From contig JAMWFC010000073.1 of assembly GCA_027475525.1 (NCBI GenBank), positions 459,791-523,790 of the forward strand: DNA of 64,000 nt, read 5' to 3'. Both the position numbers and the translations under genes were made by a program. Positions 56,467-64,000 of the stretch are shown here, piece by piece. A model generated the notes under the pieces. That model saw only the letters and a program-made list of their open reading frames with translations. It ran no database searches and was not told the origin of the DNA. Position 1 is the first letter of the stretch; every line of letters begins with the position of its first letter. The DNA is from Macrolepiota albuminosa (Eukaryota > Basidiomycota > Agaricomycetes > Agaricales > Agaricaceae).

Positions 56467-59051
56467 CTATAAATAATGAACACAATTAACTGAAGAGATA
56501 TGTTCACAAATAGATGTAATGATAATTAAAATATTAACAAGAGGACTCACATTCAGAAATAGTTGCAGATTCATTTTCTGCATCAGAATTAGAGTGCCAT
56601 ATCCAAGATACCTTGATCCTTGATGAACCAGGAATGTTGGGATCTTGTATAGCTGTGCTTGCATTCAAATCTGCTTTCTGTAGAACTGGATACTTTTTCT
56701 GAATGCTGGGGTCCAATCCCAGTTGCAGCAGAGCACTGCGGCATCATGCATAGGCACGAGCCTTCACCAGGATTGAGGCCTGGATTCTTTGAAGAGATGC
56801 ATGAGCTTGAGTTTTCACATTCTTGCTTGGGGCAACCTGGATGACGTGAGAATATAGGAATGATCTCTCTGCAATGAATTCCTGAAGGGCTTGCAGGAGC
56901 CTTTCAATTTGAATCAAGCGCAGATTGCGCTCTATCATTGTTAATGGTGAGACATTACCCATGATCATAGATGGGAAGGAGATTTAAAAATCTTCTGAAA
57001 CAACTACATCCATTGGTCCAAGGCTATCTGCTGGCGGGTGCAGCAGATCCACTGGTTGTCTATCTTCCACCATTTCATTGCTGTCAAAGGCTCTGGGAAC
57101 TTCATCTGGTTCCAGGGGGGCAGTCCACCTTCCACTAGCAATAAACCTGCTCCTGTTCTGAGAAGCAGCAAGGACATTGAGTCAAACCCTTAATAGTTCT
57201 CTTTCTGCCTCAACCTTTTGCCAATCATCATTGCTTGCATGCCGATTCAAACGGCAAACCTGGTCCTAAATTGCAATTCTGAGCTTTCAATTAGTGAAAT
57301 AGATTGGGCCATCAGCAATATACCTTACTGCTGCTCCTCAATGTCAAGGGCATGTTGAATCCAGAAGGAATGAATATCCATTGCTGCAACATCTGTTGAG
57401 TGGTTTCCACTGTTTGCTGCCATTTGGTCTTCACTTGCATTATTGAAGGTCATTGTATGAGCTTTGAGAATATTCATTGCTTTATGGTTTTCCTCCTCTC
57501 TAAGCCTTTCTGCCTTAGCTATTCTGGCTTCCTAGCTTGTTAGTAAATTTGTTGATATTCAGATGGATTGCTCAGTAAAATATTGAACAGCTGCATCTCT
57601 CATCTCCACAGCAGTCTTATACTTTTGACATAAGAATGGAACCATGTCAAGCAGCTTCTTCCAGTTTGAGTCACACATGTGATCATTAAGGATTTCTGCC
57701 CAATGGGCCAAGGTAGCTATACAGGCCATTTGTGAGACTTTATTTAGTGTAGACCAGAGACTTTCAATTATCTTCCCAGCCAAATGACCAGCCCCAAGAA
57801 TGAAGGATGGGGCAAAGTGGAAAAAACAATCCTCCTTATGCCTATAGACATGAAGAAGTCCTATTGCAAAGTCCACAAGTAGATTATCCAGCAGGACTTC
57901 TCTGGCCTCAGCAAGCTGTTCAGAAAATTTGACACACAACTGGCATGCTATGTCATATACCAGTAGGAGACACTGAATCCTATCCATATTGGTTGTCTTA
58001 ACTGCCTATGTGATGGAAAAGTCTGTGTAAACCTGGCCTTTACCACGGGTCAAGTTTGTTATACTATTAGGAGCAAAGCAGCCATGCCGTGTACATGCCA
58101 TTGCAACAATACCAGTAATGTCACATGACTTGTTCATCATCAGAGCCTTTTCAATAGCTTTGAATGTGTTTTCACAAGCAGTTCCCTGGACAGACAGAGG
58201 TCCAGCAGATAGCTGATGGACAGGATTGAATTGATGAGCAGATGGCAGATAGATAGAGTTAAAGAATGTCACTTACTGTTGGCTGTTCCTTTGCACGCTT
58301 GAGATAGTAGATGAGCTCATCCCTCCTGGCCATCATACCACCACCTTCTGAATTTGAGAAACTCTTGCTCCTGAATGTCCTTTTTCTGCTCGTGGTCCTC
58401 AAGAGCCCTGACCCTGACCTTCCCTTGATGACAGTTTGCATGCAATGAATTGTGTTGGATATAGAAATACCCTCCAGTATCTGATATATTCATTGGTTGG
58501 AAATACCTACCATTCTATACTTCAGGTCAGTGAAACGGGTTGGAGTTGTGCATGCGGCGGAAACATCTGTGACAGAATATTCTTGACCCAATGCAATCAC
58601 GGCATTGCCATTGTGCGAGGTAATGGTCAGGACAAGCAAGGCAATCAGTAACATCATCCATTGATTCATGACCAAGCAATCTCTTGAGCAACTGTGGAAC
58701 ATGGTTGATGAAGTCGTTAAGATAATCTGCCTGTAATAATTTGCTCTCAATAATAGCATACATTCAAATCACCTTTACATGCCTTATGGATACGGGCATT
58801 ATATCATCTACATCATCTCCCATTGGATTATTGTCCAAGTGTGCAAAGTTATCATCATCTGCAAATGCCGCAGATGGTGCACCAGTTATAATGGGAACAG
58901 GACCAAGTGGTAGCTGTTGTGTTATGAGGACTGGCAACCCTCATGTGTTCTGAGTGAGTCATGTCCTTTCCTCAGCAAACAGGATGAGGTCTCTTTGCCT
59001 GATGACTATTGTTTTTGGTTGCTTGCATTTCTTCAGAGAGTTCAGGTTCAT
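56467..59051 (-). pseudogene. KDZ transposase, copy 2: catalytic core present, C-terminus deleted
   Basis: Starts at about 59051 (NSLKKC region). A CxC2-like cysteine cluster lies at 58763-58490: CLACPDHYLAQWQCRDC, FCHRCFRRMHNSNPFHRL. Downstream (58272-57559) come HQLSAGPLSVQGTACENTF, KSCDITGIVAMACTRHGCF, LLLVYDIACQLCVKFSEQLA and GAGHLAGKIIESLWSTLNKV. The aspartates of CDITG and YDIAC and the glutamate of IIESLWS fit the KDZ D-D-E set. The region after WKKLLDMVPFLCQKYKT matches KDZ1, including MIMGNVSPLTMIERNLRL and KADLNASTAIQDPNIPGSS. The frame ends at 56467 where the last exon is missing. Stops occur in the N-terminal part and near 57540. It encodes the cut-and-paste enzyme of the element, but not intact. 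Confidence 0.75.
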
Positions 59052-59308
59052 GATCAAAATATCTATGGCCAGGACCTAGCCATTGTACCGGAAATCTAAT
59101 GAGACCACTCATTGATATTGGCAATATGCCTCAATTTGGACAGGCCAGATACCAGCAGACAGCGGACCCTATCTGTCGAAGACAAATGGAATCCATTTGT
59201 CATCAATGGACACTGAACAGAAATGTATATTTTATCATGTGATCCTTTGGTTAAGAACTGTGTGGTTGCAGAAAATTATATTGTTTACAAACAATATTGT
59301 CTACAAAC

Positions 59309-61479
59309 ATGTCTGCCCTCCTGCAACTGCCTGAACCAATATTTACAGTGGAAGAAAGATCTATCTTTGAACCATACAAGGAACTCTACTGCTCCTCAAC
59401 TACTCCTCAAGCTCAGACTGCTATCTTGAAGAATAGATTCTGACAGATATCTTCAACTACTGGGCCACTAAGGGGACAGAGCCAAAGACAGGGAAAGAGT
59501 TGGCAGAGAGAATCAAAGTAGGTACAGCAACTCATTGCAAAGAACTAGACATCATTTGCTTGAATAGAAGGTTGTCCAGTATATCAAGAATTGCTGGCGC
59601 CCTTATTACCAGCATAAAAATCCAAAGGTGCTCCTGAAAACTTCACTGCGAGATGTTGTCCGGCAGACAATGGCAAAGGAGATAAACGAGGAGATCCAGA
59701 ACTTGTTGAGGGGTAAGGATCACAATGCCTTGGGATTGGATGCATTTGCACAATATAATGTGGCTGTCAAAATGTTATGCATCAACTCACACTGCAGCAG
59801 GAAAGTTGTTTACAGAAGATGGCAGCAGAATAGAGCAAAAAAGGAAATCCACCAGAAATTCAGCACAAGTTGGTACTCCTTCCATCCCCCATCTGTCCTC
59901 TATTTGTTGTACATCTGTCCACTTGATTCTGCTTTCTAATTGTTGTCTCTCCAGGAAGGCCTAAAAGCATGGTTTGAAGCATGTGGATGATGCAGATGTG
60001 CTTTGATTTAGAGAGATGGGCATGTTGAGCTGGACTGTTGTTGGTTGGTATGCAGATGAAGGCATGACTATTGGAATGTATGTGGTGCCATCATTCTTTA
60101 AACAATTTTGACACCAATTATAGTCATGACAATATGTCATACTTAACCCATGCTAACCGACCAACCTTCCAAGACTCCTTTCCTGACCTTGTTAGTGACC
60201 TCAACAAGAAGATGATGGATTACATGTCTGCTCTTCTTGGTAGAGACATGCCATCCAACATGCAATCACCCCATGATTTGACTCCTCCTATCCTTACATG
60301 CCATGACCTCATCCTTGATTTGGATAGGGATGGATTCCCAATATTACCAGCAGATCCAGGACCAAATATATTTCAAACTTGGGCAGAATTGGAAATGCTT
60401 GTCTGGGACTATCCAAATACTCATTACAGTGAATCCTAGTTTTCTCCACCTTTGCTCATCATCTGATCACTCCATCAGAAATTGCATCTGGTTACCAGTA
60501 TGAATCTGCTCCTTACAAGGCAGTGAGGACCAATGATCAGCAATTCATATATTCAAGGTATCTTTCAGAGGGTCTGATATTCCAACATCCCCATAATCTT
60601 GGTCAGCCTGAGCTATTGCATCTGCTGAACTTCTGGAGAGACCATCAAGGACAATATGGATCCGGTGACACCTTCTACTGGATGGTTTATCTCAACCATC
60701 ACAAGCAGCCAGTAGCTGCCAAGTATGGCACCCAAGCTGATCATGAAAAAAATGTGGCAGCAGCAGCAGCACATAAGGCTACACCTAAAAATAGAGAAAA
60801 AAATCGAAAACAGAGGCCAACACCATCAGCAGTAGTTGATGGCAACAGTAGGACCATTGCTAATGATAGAGCTGCTGATGGTGGATCTGCTTTAGTCACC
60901 AGATCTGCAGCCAACTTAAAGTGGCAACTAGGGCCTACACTTCCCCTGTCACCTAACATACTACACACACCACTGCCTGACTTACAGGAGGAACACCCTG
61001 TCTTGTACTCACCACATACTCCACAGCCTCAGCACCACAACAGATCCACGGTTCACAACAAATCCCAACCAAATGTATCAGCTTCCGCTTATGACAAGTC
61101 CGCTCTCGACAAATCCGTTTATGACAAATGTGGTGATGATACAGCAGTGGTAGATGCCACTACCATCCACCTCTTACAACAAAGAGGATGGAGCCATCCA
61201 GACCCTCCAATTAATGGCCCTAGTGATGGTTCCCCTAGATATAGAGTGTCAAGAAGGGTGCTCGACATTCTTCAAGATGAGGACAATGACCAATTTGAAG
61301 GTGAGGGAAGGCTGGCATTACAAAACCAAAAGAAGTGCAAGGCATTGCCTAACCAATTGTCAACAAATTCCAAGCGACCCCGCAAGTCTCAAGCACAAAT
61401 GTTACAGGAGGATGCAGCTCGATACATTGATATGTCTACACCAGCAAAAAGGAGTAGCAGCTGCACTAAGGTCATTTGA
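59309..61479 (+). pseudogene. KDZ accessory gene of unknown function, copy 2
   Basis: Counterpart of 12973-15177. Starts MSALLQLPEPIF (59309), with IFEPYKELYCSSTTPQ. A frame break follows (stop near 59442) where KDZ1 reads KDKILMDIFNYWATKG. Next are SLRDVVRQTMAKEINEEIQN (59628 on), SYLTHANRPTFQDSFPD and SALLGRDMPSNMQ (60130-60438). The last exon is open for 318 codons (60523-61479): LLHLLNFWRDHQGQYGSGD to SKRPRKSQAQML and CTKVI. The C-terminal part is Lys/Arg-rich with a basic run. Comparison with KDZ1 gives the exon structure. No known domain. Confidence 0.6.
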
Positions 61480-62085
61480 CCAGTCCGCCGTCATTGATGT
61501 GGGGAAGGGGGAAATGTTACATTACATTTTTGTAAACTATAGTCTTACAAAAATGTAGCAATGTCTGCAATGTCTATCATAATGAAAAAAAAATTGTACA
61601 ATAACAAACTGTCCATCTTAAACCATCCATCTTCACTTGTCTTCTGTTGCCTTTTGTCTCTCAGTAAGCCGACTGGATGATCAGGTCCGTTGCATTGGCG
61701 GCCAACTACTTCGGAAGTTGCTGTGAGCCTGTCCCCTTGGGCCAGGGAGAGGGTCCTTGGCAGGGACTGGCAGAGAGATGGAAGATAGTTGAGGGGGTGA
61801 CAGAGATGTTCATGTGGGAGACGTCCCTGAGGATGTTTGTTGAAGCGGGGATGGAGCAACAGTGAGAGCAGATAAGTCAGCAGTGTGATGGGATTGGTCA
61901 GTGGTGAGGGCAGAGGTGTCACCAGTAGGAACGGATATGTCAGCAGTGGCAGGAGATTGGTCAGCAGTGGGGTCAGGAGTAGTTTATTCCTCTTCAACAA
62001 TGGGTCCAAGTCTACTGTGCCCTGTTGGATGCACTGCCACATCATCCTGAGCTGACGGACTGGAGGGATGGGTGGAGATGGGAAG

Positions 62086-62960
62086 TCAACTCTGCAAAGT
62101 GTTAACCATATCCCAAATATGGTGGATCTGCTCTTCTGTCTGACGGATCCATCTCTCATGGGATGCAAGTGTCTCATCCACAAGAGAAACATTGGTTTGC
62201 AGAGTTTCTATATGGCCACCAAGCGTGTCGACCTGAGTCTGGTAGCAATGGAAGAAGTCCTCAATACGTGGTAACCAGCTCTCCTCAGCCATGACAAACC
62301 TGTCCTGCACCTGCTCTCCAACATTCCGCAATGCTTCCTGGAACCCATTCTCCATTCTGTCCAAACGGCTCTCCACCCCTGCCATTACACCAGCCACAAT
62401 GTCCTCACTGTGATTAGACTCCATTGCCTGCTTCTTGCCCTTTCCCTTGACCAGAAGAGAATCTGCTGAGTGGTTGGAGGTCAACGGTTGGGATAGACAA
62501 ATAGATGGTTTTGATGGTCCTGTGATTGGACTGGCTGGTTCATCTGCTAACTATTGGTTAGCTATTTGAGCAGGAAAAGAGTTTTATACCATCATCACTC
62601 TCAATAATCGTCACTGACTTCTTTCTCAGTATTTTTTCCCCTTTCCCCTGTTGCCAGGCTTGATGGTTTTCTTGACAATCGTCAGGCTGCATGTTCATTT
62701 GCAAATGAGCTGGCAGGGATTGCATGTGGTGCTGCTCTTTGTCCTGACACACTGTAGCCGCTTACTTGTGCAATATTGGCAAGGGGGGTTGAGGTGCTGT
62801 CCTCAGATACCTGCCCAACAGCATCCCTCCAGTAATTTCCCCCTTCAGTATCCTGCCCTCTTGTTCTTCCTCTTCATCCTCGTCCTCATCCTCATCCTCA
62901 TCCTTGTCCTCCTGCTCCTTCTGTTAACAATAGGTACCAAGAGGACGTTGACCAAGACAA
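62086..62960 (-). pseudogene. Zn2Cys6-like/coiled-coil gene, copy 2, broken
   Basis: The coiled-coil exon (62484-62086) reads GVMAGVESRLDRMENGFQEA as in KDZ1. The acidic run and the segment up to RKKSVTIIESDD are present (62950-62600). A deletion and frameshift remove the cysteine pattern: the region after the acidic run shows only parts of CQDKEQHH and CQENH. KDZ2 therefore has no intact zinc cluster. Confidence 0.65.
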
Positions 62961-63104
62961 ATCTCCTGCCACTGCTTACTGTACACTGCTATAGTCTAAA
63001 TAGATATCATGTCACCCTGTTTAAGTGAGGACCTTACTTTGTTTACTGTGTAGTAGATAACAATTAGCTAAGCAGGTCAAAAATTCTAAACAGTTTGAAA
63101 TAAA

Positions 63105-63185
63105 TGCACTAGTAGGAATCAAACCCACCTACTGCAAGACATAATAAAGACCAATGGATAATATTCCACTAGACCACTGATGCTT
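63105..63185 (-). other. tRNA-like module (KDZ2)
   Basis: Minus strand CAGTGGTCTAGTGGAATATT, then GGTGGGTTTGATTCC. The A-box-like phrase is close to those of real tRNAs (TGGTCTAGTGG). The acceptor stem is absent. Confidence 0.4.
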
Positions 63186-63261
63186 ACTGTATACTGCTAT
63201 GATGTAAATAAACATCAGTCTAATATTCTGTGTGTGGTTAAAAATTCTTGAGTTTGATGTC

Positions 63262-63345
63262 AATGCACTAGGGAGAGTCAAACCCACCTATTGCAAGATA
63301 CAAGGAATACCAATTGGAAATATTCCACTACACCACAGACACTTA
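63262..63345 (-). other. tRNA-like module (KDZ2), intact counterpart of the module split in KDZ1
   Basis: Minus strand GTCTGTGGTGTAGTGGAATA, then GGTGGGTTTGACTC. In KDZ1 its two halves are at 9385-9410 and 11197-11250. Confidence 0.45.
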
Positions 63346-63559
63346 CTGTATAATGCTATGGTGTAAATCAATATCAGTCTAATATTCTGCTACACCCCAT
63401 GGTTTTCCTCTTTCCTGTATACTTCTATGGTGTAAATAAATATCAGTCTAATATTGTCAATTCAATACAGATGCACCAGTTGCAGTAAATTCTCTATCCG
63501 TTCAAATTTTGTATGGGTCCATTTGTGCACTACATGAACACTGTCCTGACTTGTAGTGA

Positions 63560-63640
63560 GTGCCTGTGGTACAAGGGAATATTCATAAATTGATATTTCA
63601 TATTGTGCACAAGAGGTGAGTTCGACTCCCACTAGTTCAC
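63560..63640 (+). other. tRNA-like module (KDZ2)
   Basis: TGCCTGTGGTACAAGGGAAT, then GGTGAGTTCGACTCC; counterpart of 9086-9165 in KDZ1. Confidence 0.45.
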
Positions 63641-63752
63641 ATTATATAATAGCAGTAGGCCACTGACATCTGCTAGCATCATGAATTTGATCCATTGAAA
63701 GCTCCAGAGATTTCTGCAGTGGCATAAGATGGATGAATTTGCACGTGTATTC

Positions 63753-63866
63753 ATTCCAGCGCATGTGACAAGTTGATGATGCACTGTGGCTGACTACCTT
63801 TGTGCTGGTCTTTGTAAAAAAGGTAGCCAGCCCTAGTGTATTGTCACTTGTCATGTGTACTGGAAT
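63753..63866. repeat. Fold-back hairpin (KDZ2)
   Basis: Counterpart of 8860-8973. ATTCCAGCGCATGTGACAAGT pairs imperfectly with ACTTGTCATGTGTACTGGAAT, with an inner pairing GGCTGACTACCTTT/AAAAGGTAGCCAGCC. Confidence 0.7.
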
Positions 63867-64000
63867 GATCTGATGCGCAAGCTCCTCCATCCTATCCTGC
63901 TTCAGTAATTTCTAGAGTTTTGATCGGATCAACTACCACAGGCGCTTACTACAGGTCAGTACAATGTACATGTAGAGCAAAAATGCACCTGTATAAAGAC

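Larger units (their letters stand above)
55240..64000 (-). mobile_element. KDZ2: second KDZ-type transposon, inverted, runs off the window
   Basis: Collinear with KDZ1 in reverse: 64000 corresponds to about 8733, 61500 to 12950, 58700 to 15790, 55260 to about 18980. It lacks the 9411-11196 insertion and the KDZ1 segment about 17060-17819 (transposase C-terminus, 25-bp repeat, first exon of the LPPLF gene). It keeps the transposase core. At about 55240-55262 similarity stops at the CACTA-type transposase. No terminal repeat tip is in the window. It is more CpG-depleted than KDZ1. Confidence 0.8.

Overview
The window looks like nuclear DNA of a mushroom-forming basidiomycete (Agaricomycetes). 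The signs are short GT..AG introns, KDZ-type transposases with a CxC2-like cysteine cluster, CACTA/Tnp2 and tyrosine-recombinase elements, fungal Ty3/gypsy elements and a DUF6534-type membrane protein. I do not assign a species. About 95% is transposon sequence, much of it nested. Only one segment (about 1320-4300) looks like ordinary host DNA; it holds one multi-exon membrane-protein gene.

Layout. 300-1310: 3' end of a dead LINE. 1839-3773: DUF6534-type gene. 4292-6725: dead tyrosine-recombinase gene (minus), split by a solo LTR (5346-6359) that itself carries a second LTR of the same family (5799-6308). 6726-36430: one Ty3/gypsy element (gypsy-1), about 10 kb without its insertions. Its 5' LTR was split by a 16.2-kb KDZ DNA transposon (KDZ1, 7142-23299, 8-bp target duplication) and by a further solo LTR. 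Its pol and antisense regions carry three more LTR insertions. 37112-42130: a second, rearranged gypsy (minus) holding a full-length Tc1/mariner element (38370-39986). A 0.6-kb inverted copy of it (42147-42729) ends in an internally deleted mariner (42730-43499) at the same TA. 43531-49351: solo LTRs around a second dead tyrosine recombinase. 49402-52627: fragments of cellular-type genes, including PRP5-like DEAD-box helicase exons. 52930-55262: dead CACTA/Tnp2 transposase. 55240-64000: a second KDZ element (KDZ2) in opposite orientation, running off the window.

The most interesting object is the KDZ element, because two copies can be compared. It carries four genes: a Zn2Cys6-like plus coiled-coil protein, an unknown gene on the opposite strand, the KDZ transposase (CxC2-like cluster, D-D-E core, C-terminal domain), and an acidic protein with repeated LPPLF motifs. 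It has terminal inverted repeats of about 1.5 kb. Its ends hold at least ten tRNA-like (A-box/B-box) modules, including a 78-nt one with a 7-bp acceptor-like stem in both arms. The two copies have complementary deletions: KDZ1 lost the catalytic core of the transposase, KDZ2 lost its C-terminal exon.

Most elements are inactivated by CpG-to-TpG/CpA changes (Arg to stop, Cys or His). The host gene, KDZ1 accessory genes and minisatellite are less decayed.
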